From: Hyperoplus lanceolatus
Taxonomy: Eukaryota > Chordata > Actinopteri > Uranoscopiformes > Ammodytidae
Assembly (NCBI GenBank): GCA_026929865.2
Contig: CM049403.1
Span: forward strand, 7,221,501 to 7,285,500
Direction: 5' to 3'
DNA length: 64,000 bases
The position numbers were made by a program, and so were the translations under genes. Of the stretch, positions 35,265 to 47,048 are shown one piece after another (positions within the stretch are counted from its first letter, which is position 1; each line of letters opens with the position of its first letter). Below the pieces are notes generated by a model. It was not told the origin of the DNA. It made no database searches and saw nothing but the letters and a program-made list of their open reading frames with translations.

Positions 35265-37080
35265 TCCCACCCGTATATCTGGAGCTAGGTCGTCTCCACG
35301 TTTTTTTTTTTTCAGACACTATTTTGTTTGTTGATACAGTCAGCCAAGGGAGAAGAAAAAAAGATTGAAATAGAAAAGTAGAAGAAAGAAATCAAGATAA
35401 AGAAAATAGCGTGAAGATGTGTGGAGTGGAAGGCTCACAGAAAGAAAGGAGCGTGTGGGGTTGTGTACATTTTAGTTCATTAATGTTTATGAATTTAACA
35501 ATAGAAAACACTATGAAGAATAAAAGAGAAACATTGCCACAAGATGCAGTGGCATGCCCCGCTCGGTTCTTTTTCATATAGAGTATATTTGTTTTGAAGG
35601 CGGCTGTCTTTTAATGATGACCCTTGGCATGTTGTGGCACCTGGGACCTTCCCCTAGCATGGGAGGGGAGCCCTGATAATAAAATTAGCCCATTCACATT
35701 TCAAACAGAATTTGGCCTGGCCCCTGATCACAGTGTCGGGTTGGGGGCCTCCTCCCTCCTCCCTCCCTCCCTCACTCACTCATGGTCCTGCAGAGAGAAC
35801 ACGCACCGCCAGAGAAGGATCTCCAGCTGCCCGGCCAGAGCCCTCTCTCTCTCTCCCCTGGTGATGGTGACATGACTGTGGGAAAGCAAAGGGGGTCTGG
35901 ATGTACTCCGGCTGTTATTCCCTGTTAAAAGATTTAAGCCATCGGGGTATGATAGGTCCCTTTGATGTTTGCTAAGCATAGAAGCAAGGGAGAAAGGGGG
36001 TGGGGGTTATGAGAGGTTGGGCTGAGGTATATAGTGCTGATGGTGGGTACACTGATGCGGGGCAGAGGCTTGTCTTACTAGAAGGCAATCATCTTTGTGG
36101 TAAAGGGAGGAGATGCTGAATGTTGAACCCTCTGTCTCAACGCTGCCACGCCAACACAAGGAGGGAAGATAAAAGACTAGAGGTTGAAGCCCGGGCCAAG
36201 GCACCGCTGTGAAGCCCCAAGATTACTGCCAGCGCCCCAACTTCTGGCACCTCTACCACTCCAGCAACTTTTACCTTTCCTAATTGCCCCAATTTGGCTC
36301 TTATCTATAGAGGAGGGAGAGGGCTAGCACACATCCCCAGTCAGAGTGAGATTATGTGCTATAGGCTACAATAGGAATAGTTTAACTATGTAGTGGGAAA
36401 ATGCTTAAAATCAATTCCAGGTTTAATATGTTAAAATAAATTAACTAATGAGTATATCTCCAGATATGTTCAAAGTAATGAAATTAAGGTTAGGGGCCAA
36501 CAAAAGGCAGTAGAGATGGGTTAGGGTTAGGGGAACGATTGAGTCAATCTTAATAAAGGCGTTCTTATATTTGTGAAATTACGTTGTAAAAATGTAATGT
36601 TTAGTTTAGCAGTTTGATGGTGCAAGTTTTTCTTACGTCTTGTATCGTAGGACAGATGTGAAAATAAAAGTGAAGTTATAATGGAGTCAGAATGTGATTA
36701 CCTGGATACATGAACATAAAAGGAGAACATTATTTCTGATTTTAGGGGCATGTTGTTGTTGGAGCTATCCTTGGCCAAAGGTAGCTTTTCCCCCAAACTC
36801 CAGTATCTTTGCTAAACTTAACTAAGCTAATCACACCCTCCAGGCTCCATCCCTGTATGAAATGCACAAACATGTTTTAGTATGTGTATTGCACTCTCAG
36901 TAACAAGCACGTTTTCCTGAACTATTCCTTTTACTCGGTATCAAAAGAGACATTCACTCTCTTGAGGGAATCAGAAAACATTTTGACCGATATTTACGTG
37001 CGATTACATTGACAGGGAGGGAGAACAATTAACTGAAACTGAAACTTCATTTGCACCTTGTGTCTGCTTGGTCTGAAGTA
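35265..37080. other. Unassigned noncoding DNA
   Basis: No gene was recognised. A CTCC-rich stretch lies near 35750-35775. A short GGGTTAGGGTTAGGGG at about 36520-36536 resembles telomeric sequence but has only two units. Confidence 0.4.
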
Positions 37081-37082
37081 TT

Positions 37083-37291
37083 TAAAGGTGGAGTCAGCGA
37101 GTATGGAGAATGTAAACAAAGGGGTCCACTGTAGCTAGCAACATGCCCATTTACAGAGCATAGGCTGTTTATTAGTGTAACACCTGATTCTTTTTTCAGG
37201 GCACACAAAGTACCAACATTTAATGGATCGTGAGGAGATATTCACTGAATTTGACAACAGGCATTGTCCAGAATTGGTGAGTCCACCTTTA
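37083..37291. mobile_element. MITE (TTAAAGGTGGAGTCAGC family), copy 2
   Basis: Begins TAAAGGTGGAGTCAGCGAG at 37083 and ends GGTGAGTCCACCTTTA at 37291, imperfect reverse complements. The interior includes CCCATTTACAGAGCATAGGC and GGATCGTGAGGAGATATTC, shared with the 44-kb and 49.7-kb copies. There is no coding frame. Confidence 0.75.
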
Positions 37292-37409
37292 ATTCACAAG
37301 TTAATTGTTTAATAGGGGAGTGGTCATCTTCCTTAAGTGTCATCATCTCCGGCAGTAATGTGACAAGAATTAATCTAGGTTGACATGTTTGTCCTTTGAT
37401 CTATACTAT

Positions 37410-37541
<132 letters not shown>

Positions 37542-37942
37542 CGTGGGTTGCATCCCCCTTCATGGTACAGCGTTTGAGACAGATGGAAGACAGTATCAGC
37601 AAAGGGAATACTAAAGATCTGAAAGCGTTTTAGAAACAATTAAAATCTTTGATGGTTTAATCTGTTCACATCAAAAGCTACAATCCCTCTGTTTGATTTT
37701 CCTTTGATGACACAGTATAAAAACCGATTGAGCCAACTGTTAGCAAAACACAGATGTACAACCACAGCTTGAAATGTGCTATAGGCTAGTAGGCTACAGT
37801 CATGGGACACAAATTCACTATTGCATTGTTTATCTGAGATGAGAATGAGTGGGTGCAAACAGGTCAAATCAACATTTTACGGAGAACATTTGCTAGAAAA
37901 AAGTGTTTCTTAAGCAATTGTTTTTAAGCGACAGCTCAAATT

Positions 37943-38077
37943 TAAAGGTGGAATCAGCCATTATTGAGCCGCTATTTATTTTTTGCTCACACACAGTGCA
38001 TACAGGTATTCACAGATTTTTCACAAAAAAGTGATTTTGACAACAAGTGTTCTCCAGAGTCGCTGACTGCACCTTTA
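37943..38077. mobile_element. MITE (TTAAAGGTGGAGTCAGC family), copy 3, internally deleted
   Basis: TAAAGGTGGAATCAGCCATT at the left and GAGTCGCTGACTGCACCTTTA at the right are inverted partners. At about 135 bp this is shorter than copies 2 and 5. It lies only 650 bp from copy 2. Confidence 0.72.
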
Positions 38078-38079
38078 AC

Positions 38080-41000
38080 GAACAACGATTTCTGGCATAG
38101 CGGGATTGGAGTGTGCCAAGTGTTTTATTTTCCCTAATCGTTCGGTTAAATGTTTGGCTCCGGGGAAAATCGGCAAAAATGTTTAGTCTGAACAACATCA
38201 GAGGACAAACTTAGCAAAGTGCCTGAGAAGCATTATTCTGACCTATTTCATTTGCTCTCTTTGTGCATGTTCATTAGACAGCTAATCACAGGAGGGACTA
38301 CTTCATAGGCGGGGGAGGGGGAGGGGGGGGGGGGATTAGTGGAGTCGGTGGAGGCTTTTTGACATTCTGGCAGTGCTCCACCGGGTCCTCACTTTGCCCC
38401 CGAAGCTTCACTCTCTTTCCCCTGATATACTCTCGCAGTCTGTCATTCTCCAGGGAGCAAATTGGTTTTAATGATCTTTCAAATGAACAAAAACTCTAAA
38501 GGAAGATCCGCATTGCGTCCGAAACCACGCGTCAATGTGTGAGAAATACATGCCAGTTGCATTCTAGTCATATTGCTGTTATTAAATTATATTTTCTTTT
38601 TTTTTCAATACAAATGGTCCATTAAAAAGGTGTTTTCACAGCCATTGTTGAGATTGTTTTACTTTTCCCCAAACCTATCCCCTCCTTTTTCTAATTGACA
38701 CATCCTTAGTGTAAGTCGGCCCACATTCCTGCCTTGCCTGCCTGCATCAGATGACTCCCGCACCGCTGAGATTTGAACTAGCGCGGTGTTGCGTGCGCTA
38801 GGCTATGTTTACATTTGTCTAAGAGCAGTGTAAATTGAATTCCGCTGTATGTTCCCGACAGTGACTACAAGTGTAAAGTGGCGTGTACAGAGTTGTACAT
38901 AGCACTCCTCTGGGGGCCCCAGACCCTCCCCTCATTGTTCCATCAAGGCTTGGTGGATGATGGCTCGGAGAGGGAGAAAGGGAAAAAAAATAATCAATAA
39001 CTCACACAAGGCATCCTGCAGTCCGGGGTGAAGATTTAGGCTGTAAATTACCTTGACAATGGAGATGAAAAAGGAGAGAGAGCTCCTCTGGATATCTGTT
39101 TGTCTGCTCTCTCGCATTGGGGAAAGAAGTACCAAACGGGGAGCAATTGAATGCAAAGTGCTCGTTTTCTTGCCGACTTTTTGTGCAAGAGCAGCCTACC
39201 CCCCCGACCCCCTCGAGGCGAGACCAGCGAGAAACCGGCTTCAGATCAGAAGGTGACATATCAAAAAACCGTGTAGCTAAAAAAAAGAAAAAGAAAAGGC
39301 AGTAATGGTTGCCAAAGAACGTGGCATCAGTTTGGAGTGTTTCTGCTGGGCTCTTTCTATTGCTCCCCTGTCTATTGGGGGGCTGTATGGTATCAGAGGG
39401 AAAACGCTGCTCTCAGGCCTGCCATGTAGCAGCAGGGATTTGATCTTGATGGCTTTGTGACAGTTTGTGGGATGAGGGATAGCGGTTAGCGAAGGAACAA
39501 GAGACTCCGGAGCTGATCAATGGGCCTCCTCAGACAGGCCCTGTGTGCAGAGAAGTTATGGGATGGTACCTCTGCGCCGCTCAAAAGAGGCTCCCCTTTC
39601 CACTTTCTCACCTGTTAATAACCACTCAGCTCGTTTTCTCTGTCTCCAAAAAGCACTAGACAAGATGGCAAGATGGCACCACATACAGCATTGGAAAAAC
39701 CTTGACCTGCCTGTGCCAGGGTTTTGTTTTAAGATGTGATTCCTTAGAAAGAAGAAGAAGAAGTCAATGTTACAGAGGCTGAGGAGGACAAAATCGCCAA
39801 ACGCTGCCATTTTAATATCATTGCACCTTACATTAACACTACCTTAGCTATATCAGCCTTTGGAGAAAGTTACAGTTAGTCCATTTTACCGGCTAGAAAG
39901 CAATAAGAAAAATGTCTGCTTTAGCTAGCTCAGGTTAATACTTTGAGCTGACAAAACCTCCTTTGTTTAGATATGTTAAGAACATTTACAGTGGTCTGCC
40001 TATAAGAGAAGTGTAAATATTTCTCTAGATTAACATTTTATTGGGCTCAGGTTATTTTCAGATAGTCCGTATAGCACTTAGCTTCCAAGGTAGCTGTTAA
40101 TTTAAAAAAAATGTACATCAGTAGTCATCAGACCAATGTCAAACCCTTGCTAGACATGATTTACCAGCAGTTTGTCATTGTCAGCACAAGTGTGACTGAC
40201 AACTACGCAACTGTTTCAATTGGCTACTTTGTTTTCAGACTGACCATTCGTCATGGGACTAAATGAAAAAAAAAGCACTTTGGTTCACTTAGGCCCATTT
40301 ACAATATGATTTTGCATTGCACCGCTGTTAAATGAGCCATCACTAGTCTAAAGTTGTATTGAGTCATGCCAACACCGCTAATGTAACACAGGCTGTATTT
40401 GACCAAATGCAAATTGCAAAAGAACATGTACACTTACAGAGATACATTAATAGAAAATGAAAAGCCATATTGGAACGATCCAGAAACCCAGTGACATTTT
40501 GTTTTTAGTCTTTTTTAAAGTGGGGGAAAAAAAGGTTCTTTGAAATCTAGCGAGGTTAGTTTTTCACATTAGGGTCACACAGGCTTGCTCTATACTAAGC
40601 CCTAAGAGAGGATGTTGTCTTAAAGGTTCCTGCTACTTGTTCAAAGAGTCTAATCAAAGACAACGCCACAGATGAATGAAAGGAAGGCCCCCACCCACCC
40701 AACTATGCTGCCACAATGTTCAGCAGGTCCCAAAGGGTGCACTGTCGCCCCCAAAAAGAGGAAAAACGCATTAAGGATCAAATGCCAGGCAGCAACCACA
40801 TGAAATCAAAGTCTAAAGAAGACACACAGCAAATGCCCTTTTTACCATTTAGAGGCAGCTGTAGTAGTAGAGGCAGTGCAGCAGCTTTCATTATGGATGT
40901 AATGGGAGAGCCGGCCAAGGTCAGAAAGCAATCATCATTCTTGACACCTCGCCCAGCAGGCAGGCAGCGCCGCGGCCAGCGCTAGAAGAGCTTGTCTCAC

Positions 41001-41205
41001 ACACAACAACAAACAGGCGATGGAGGCCAAAGGCAATGTCATAAGGCCACCCACTCCATCCATAACAGTGCAAAGGACCTGTAACAGAGAGCTTTTTCTC
41101 TTAGCAGAAAATAGGGGCCTGTCAGCGTGCAAAATTGTGGAGCTTGGTGTTAGAGAGCGAGGACCAAGCGAGTGATGTCGGGGTGTGGATATGTGTTGAC
41201 TCAGG
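38080..41205. other. Unassigned noncoding DNA
   Basis: No gene was recognised. G-rich runs lie near 38310-38333, with A-rich stretches near 38986 and 39280. Frames up to about 115 codons lack domains. Confidence 0.4.
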
Positions 41206-41212
41206 GCCGGCC

Positions 41213-41840
41213 CTGACCAATTTGGCGCCCTAGGCAAGATTTTAGCTGGTGCCCACCATTGCATTGCAGTCAGGTCCACCACTGTTCATACACTCATACA
41301 GAACTGGATAGGTTTGTCTTTGACATTTCATTTTATTTTAGATAGAAAATAACCCACAAAATAAAAAAACATATTACAAAACAAGTGACATAACATTAAC
41401 ATTTTACTTACTACAGCTCATGCATTTTAAATACCACTGCATGCAATTGGATAGCACCTACGACCAATCAGAGCAATGAACAAGGTGACGTATTTAGCCC
41501 AGTTTGTTTTAGCGAGCAGCGGGGTTAACTGGTAAATTAAACTTTCGCTGTGGATATTCGGCAAAACAGAAAATGTGTGGAGGCCAAAGCCATTTCAAAC
41601 TCAAACAACTTATCTGCAGCCTTCCTTGTTGTTTACTATCACCACATCGATGGCGCATGCGCAACAACACTGTCGTCATCCGGTTCTGCCCGCCCCAGAA
41701 ATAGGCCCGCCCAAATCTGAAAGTACAATTTGATTGGTAGCTCCGAATTTTCCAACATAGTTAACGAGCACCAATGGATCATGCCCAGACCAGTATTCGG
41801 AGCTAATCTAAATGTGCCAGCATTGAGTCTGGATTTCAAA
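41213..41840. mobile_element. Probable DNA transposon remnant
   Basis: The left side, CAGGGCCGGCCCTGACC followed by GGCGCCCTAGGCAAG, resembles from memory the hAT-type end of a fish interspersed repeat. Around 41650-41700, GGCGCATGCGCAAC and GCCCGCCCCAGAAATAGGC are further repeat-like GC-rich segments. No inverted right end was found, so the limits are approximate and the segments may belong to two elements. Confidence 0.35.
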
Positions 41841-42242
41841 ACAATGTTCTACGGCATGGACAAAATAAGAAATATTACTTAAACAATGGTAGAACATTTT
41901 GCGAAAAGTCACCTAATTTACCAATAACTTTTGGCTTATCCGAATTCAAAAGCAAAACTAATTCAAACATCTTCTTCTAAGGTATCTCTACTCTTACTCA
42001 AGCATGGTTTTCAGTTCTCTTTACACCCCTGGGTCTAAAACAACTGAAGAAGTCAAGAATAACCTTCTCTCTCTTTTTCCTTGGACCTAACCTAACCAGA
42101 GCTGGGCATATGGCAGCAGGGCCCGTGGTGGCTTATATATACTGTGAAAAGACAGAAGGGTGCAGATGAGGGCTAGTCCCAGGCATGAGCTGCCATCCAC
42201 ACATCCCCATAGAGGAGCCCTGTAATTAAGCAGACTAAATGC

Positions 42243-42259
42243 CCCCCCCCCCCCCCCCC
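42243..42259. repeat. C homopolymer
   Basis: A run of about 17 C, one of several mononucleotide C/G runs in the window. Its true length may be uncertain in assembly. Confidence 0.9.
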
Positions 42260-42981
42260 GACCTCTGAGCTGTGTTGGAAGGGTGACAGGGCCAAGCCTT
42301 CAACAGAGCAGAACATGGTACCACGCTATAGCACCATTAACCCTGACCTCAGACATACATCTGCTGCAGGACTGGACCGGTACCAAGTCTCAGTGGGGAA
42401 GCAAAAGACTGAATACCTGGGTCCAAGGGTAATGAATGGTCTGCTCATGGGCCCTATTATCTTTAATCTACTCTAATTCACTATAACTGTAAAGGCAACC
42501 TTTTAGAAGACAGTCAGTTATTATTATAACGGGGTTTTGCTTCTTGTATTGCCGTAGACTTAAGACTTGAGACACCGTAGGCAGAACATATAGTTTTTCA
42601 AGCACTATCAATTTGAGTTTTATCTTTTTTGCTTCCATAAGATGTTGTGTTTCATACTAGAATAAATCAATAAGGTCTGAATTGTACTTTTAGGTGTTTA
42701 TTTGACTAAACCTTGTCTGTGTGCGTCTGTATGTTTCTCATATACAACCATTTGTAATGTCCATTATCTCAAAATGTGTTATTTTTTTCTAACCAAAGAA
42801 CCAAAGATCTCAACTTCTAAAGCTCTTCTGTCTGGCTTAATCAAACATCTTCTAGAGATGCAAATGTACACAATTTACACGCTACAATTGCATATTTATC
42901 AGAACATTTCTGAAAATAAAATAGTTTTGATGTTAGTACGTAAGGGTTCATGATGATATATATACATTAAAAAAGTGTATC

Positions 42982-43137
42982 CTGGGGCTCTTGTGGCGTA
43001 GTGGTTAGAGCATCCCCCTAGAGTTGGTTGGCTCAAATCCGACTTGTGGTCAGTTCTCTGCATGTCTTCCCCTCTTTGCCCCATATCAACTCACGGAAAC
43101 TCTAAAAAGTAATCTTAAAAAAAAATCAAAAAAATTT
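42982..43137 (+). mobile_element. tRNA-derived SINE
   Basis: Starts CTGGGGCTCTTGTGGCG. A box A-like TGGCGTAGTGGTTAGAGC lies at 42994-43011 and a box B-like GGCTCAAATCC at about 43030-43040, spaced as in a tRNA gene. A non-tRNA body follows (CTGCATGTCTTCCCC), and the element ends in an A-rich tail with AATCTTAAAA. Layout and body resemble a widespread fish tRNA-type SINE. Box B carries a C where the invariant T is expected, so it is probably transcriptionally dead. Confidence 0.75.
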
Positions 43138-44090
43138 ACCCTATTCATCTCAAGTGTCTCACAATAAAAAATGCAATTCAATAGTGCATCTGAAGCACCA
43201 ACTGTCCTCGATTTAAGTGTGCACACTGTAGATATTCCATCATTATAAAAACTGTTGTCTGTTTTGCACAGCATGGTTCCTCACACTGTGATTACATAGT
43301 GGAGGAAGACACCTGTCACACGGAGCTGTTACTAGCTGTCAAGGCTTCCTGCATATTGTTTGCTGCTCACATGAATGCAAAGGGGGGAAAGAAATGATAA
43401 AAACCTAATCTTGAAGTGTAAAATGTTATGTTTGTGTATAGCAAAATACCAATTTCAGAAACAAAATGTTGTAGCCTTAGGAGGCAAAAACATTTACAGG
43501 CTCCTGAAAGCTGTTTAAAAATCATTTTGGATGTATTTGGGGCTACGGTACATGGTGAATATTTATTATTCCAAGTAGGAGTTTTTTTGGATGAAGCTGT
43601 TTCTGTAGCTCCTAGTTGCTGTTAAAATGAGAGAAAGGGAAGTGTGAACTGCTGCATGAAATGTTGGTCCTGCTGTATATATCAGCATTAGATTAGTTGT
43701 GATGACACATTTGAACGCTAAACAAAGCAAGTTGACTGTCACCACTCACCATTATAAACAGCAGCTCCACTGATGTGTGTCAAGCTTTACACGTGAAAGA
43801 AGAAAAACACACATCAAACGACGCAAACTAATGGACACCCCATGCAGCTGATGTATAAGGCCCCATATAGCACATGGTCGTTATAACAATCTATCTAACA
43901 GTCTATCACACAAAAAATGTAATCATGTTGAAATTATAAATAACTGACCTATTGTAATGTTCCAGGTTACCCCTAAAGGACTTATTTTGCCATATTACCA
44001 GTGTTGGTCCATCACTCAGACTGTTGGTCATTTCACAACTTGGTCCAGACTGAAACAACTCAGGAACTATACGGTAAGAATTGCCTTGAT

Positions 44091-44258
44091 ACAGCCTAGC
44101 CTCTGTAAACGGGCATGTCGGTGGCCCCCCTACATTTGAGATACGCATTTACAGAGTGCAGATTTTGTTTCAGCGCACACACAGGACAGGTAGAGGATCG
44201 TGAGGAAAATAAATCACTGATTTTGACAAAAGACTATCTCAAGAATTGCTGACTCCAT
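44091..44258. mobile_element. MITE (TTAAAGGTGGAGTCAGC family), copy 4, partial
   Basis: Shares CCTCTGTAAACGGGCATGT, CATTTACAGAGTGCAG, GGATCGTGAGGA and ATTGCTGACTCCA with copies 1, 2 and 5. The left terminal repeat is missing and the right end is degraded. Confidence 0.62.
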
Positions 44259-44632
44259 GTGTTTGCATGCTTACATGCTGAACTAAGAGGATAAACATGG
44301 TAAACTGTATACAAGCTGCTAATCATAAGCATGTTGTGTGAGCCTGTTAGCATTATAATATTAGCATAACAGATTTTAATACTGGTCCGTTACAAAATAC
44401 TTTATTTCAGAATACTGAGGCGAGTGTTTATTTGAATCATCTGATTAAAAGATGGTCTAATATTCCAGTGACATCACATGATCTGGTGTAGCTGTTTCAC
44501 ATAGCTTTTCTGTGTAGTCCAATCACATCTACACAATGGGGTTTTCAAACAGTGGCATAGTGTGAAAGGAAAACATATTGGCTGAACAACCAAATTAATA
44601 CAGAAATATACTGCGAAAAAACACACTCACTT

Positions 44633-44657
44633 TGTGTGTGTGTGTGTGTGTGTGTGT
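44633..44657. repeat. Short (GT)n tract
   Basis: About 12 GT units. Confidence 0.9.
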
Positions 44658-44689
44658 CTGTTTGATTGGACCAAGTTGAGGGAAAGGAT

Positions 44690-44850
44690 GGATGAATATT
44701 GTATACATGAATTTATTGTGTAATGCGAGCAATCAAATTAATTAAGGGGGTCCACAGCTGTTGGAGGCGAATAAGGGCCATGAATTTTTCAGTGCTACCA
44801 CTTCTCCCTAAGATTTTACAATAAATATTTCTGGAGGTCTTGGGATGAAT
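44690..44850. promoter_or_regulatory. Candidate conserved noncoding block
   Basis: Unique AT-rich sequence with TTAATTAA at 44738-44745, CACAGCTG near 44753 (E-box CAGCTG) and ACAATAAATATTT near 44819. No reading frame. Regulatory role is inferred from motifs. Confidence 0.22.
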
Positions 44851-46095
44851 TTTTCATGGCTGAGTGGGAGGGGGACGGGGGGAGATGAAAGGCCAAAGCA
44901 GGGATCCTGGGGACGGGAGCTCCTCTCTGCCTGCTGACACACACACACCACAGAGAGAGAGGTGCATCCAGTCCAATCTTTATCAATGAAACCCAACCGG
45001 CACTATTGCTTTAATTAGCCCCTGCTTTTGTCAGGCATGCTATCAATAAAAGAGAAGGCTTGGCCGTGTGGTCGGATAAAGGAGGCTGATATCATGCAGT
45101 TCCACTTGTTTTCATGGCCCTCCCATTGTAAGAGATGAAATGATGTAACAGAGAAAGAGTCTAGACCATAGTCATGCCCCTGCTACGTATAGTACTAAAC
45201 CTGCTTTCTGTTTGTGAGCCCAGAGATTTCCCTACCGGTCATTTAAGTCCCATCAGCCTCTGGTGTTGGTGTCAGACAGACAGGCATCACCGACATTAAG
45301 TCAAGGCCGCATCAATTATTTATCCATGATATCCACGTGGGAGTGACAAATCAACAAAGCATCACAACTTGCTATATCCATATGACTGTATGCCATGTAA
45401 GCATATAGTGGTGATGAATGTCATTGATTTGCATGTGTTTGTCTAAGCATGAGGCACAGACTGGATGAATAAATCAGAATTGTGCACAATTTGTATATGT
45501 TTCCCCTGATTTGGTATTCAGGGAGGAACCCGGAGGTAACTAATTCAGGGGAGACATCTGTTTGGTGGGCATGTGCATCAGCAATATTCCATCTGGAATA
45601 GCATCCATAAACAGCATCCCAGTCCTTATCCCCCAATGCTAACAAGCAGGGAACAGAGTGCAGAGGTGGTGCAGCTTGAGGTTATGTTTATGTACAGGAT
45701 CTTTTAGTTTTAACCGCCGGTAAGGCCAGGTCCCAAGTACCTTCTATGATCTTTAACCTTAAGTTTTGGTCACGTGAGGAGAGCAGAGATGTATAATGCA
45801 CACACTAGCATAATACAATAAACTAGTTTGGTTATTAATTTATTTGGTTATTGGTTATTTGGTTATTATTAATTTCCCTATTGTTTTATTGTATGGCTCT
45901 TTGCCATGGTTTGGGCTTGGCCCCTTTGTTTCACTTCATATAAATCTTAAACTTGCTTACGACATTGATATGTATTTAAACTACAAAGGTGAAATGGCGT
46001 TGAGTGATACAGTAGGCTATGTACAAATCGTTAGAAAACACTGGCATTCAATAGGAGTCATGTTTCAGGCAACCTAAAGAATGTAAGTCCTACTG
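44851..46095. other. Unassigned noncoding DNA
   Basis: No gene was recognised. The block contains a GCTTTAATTAGCCCC motif near 45008. A TTATTTGG tandem lies near 45832-45866. Confidence 0.4.
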
Positions 46096-46098
46096 TAT

Positions 46099-47048
46099 AT
46101 AGGGGAGAATGGGGGTTATATGTCACACATGTTGGTTGTCACAATCGTTATATCTCGGAACCAGAAGGAACTGTCTGTGAAATTTTGGTATGTAAATATC
46201 CAGAATTGGGATCAGAGGTCATCTACATAGTTTTCCTTGGAGTTAGACTGCTGAATTTGAGGTGAGAGGACTGTTTGTGTTTTTCATGACAAATTGAAAA
46301 TATTTAGCTCCTCAGTATTTTTCTTCTAGGCTTTTACACAATGGGTTTATAACAAAGCACTTGTTACCCTAAAAAAGTGTGAAGGGTAAACTATAGTTTA
46401 GATTGTTGTTAGAAAGCTAATTAGTTGTCAGATGGTTGTTGGCCTTGATGCTAGCAAGAAATTCAAGTTGGGGTTGGTCGTCACATTTTTGGGGGGTTGA
46501 CTGTCACATGTTATCGAAAGGCTGCAGCCAGAAAAGGAACCCAATAACGAAAGAAATTGTCAAGCTGTATCCTCACTGACACCCCAGAGTAGGAGAGAAT
46601 AGAATAAGAAAAGGCAGCTAGCATGTAAAAGAAAAAAGGGCAACAAAATTAAAACAATCCAGTGCATCCCAAACTAGACCCGCTGCCAAGGCTACAGTAA
46701 GTTATGTAGGCCTATTTGTCACCTTGACAATGCAATTAAACTTTCATCTTTAGTTAGTCTACTTTCTTGCCTTCTTTTTAAGATTATTCCCATTAAGATA
46801 ATATTGTGACAAACAACCCCATAGTGTGTGACAACCGACCCCTTGATGGGGTTGTTTGTCATGTGTAAGGGTGTCTTTGATGATTATTTCTTCTTTATTA
46901 CAATAAGTTAGAAAAAGTGAGGGGTATACATTTCAAGCCAACACCTTAAGCTTCTATCTAATGTAGGAATGACTATTGAAAGATGCTTAGGTGATGAGCA
47001 ATTCTCACTAGAGTAAAAAGTGTGCCTACTAGCCCCGGTCTCCCCTAC
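46099..47048. mobile_element. DNA transposon remnant with TAGGGGAGA termini
   Basis: The left end TATAGGGGAGAATGGGGG (46098-46115) and the reverse complement of the right end, TGTAGGGGAGACCGGGGC, form an imperfect inverted repeat. Inside, GTCACA/TGTGAC words recur, and GTGACAAACAACCCCATAG (about 46806) is partly reverse-repeated at GATGGGGTTGTTTGTCA (about 46845). A weak basic coding relic (KRQLACKRKKGNK) lies near 46600-46640 on the plus strand. Length is about 950 bp. The superfamily was not determined. Confidence 0.55.

Noticed and set aside
42982..43055. Possible functional tRNA gene
   Set aside because: Box A and B are present, but the sequence continues into a SINE body with an A-rich tail, box B is altered and no cloverleaf can be completed.
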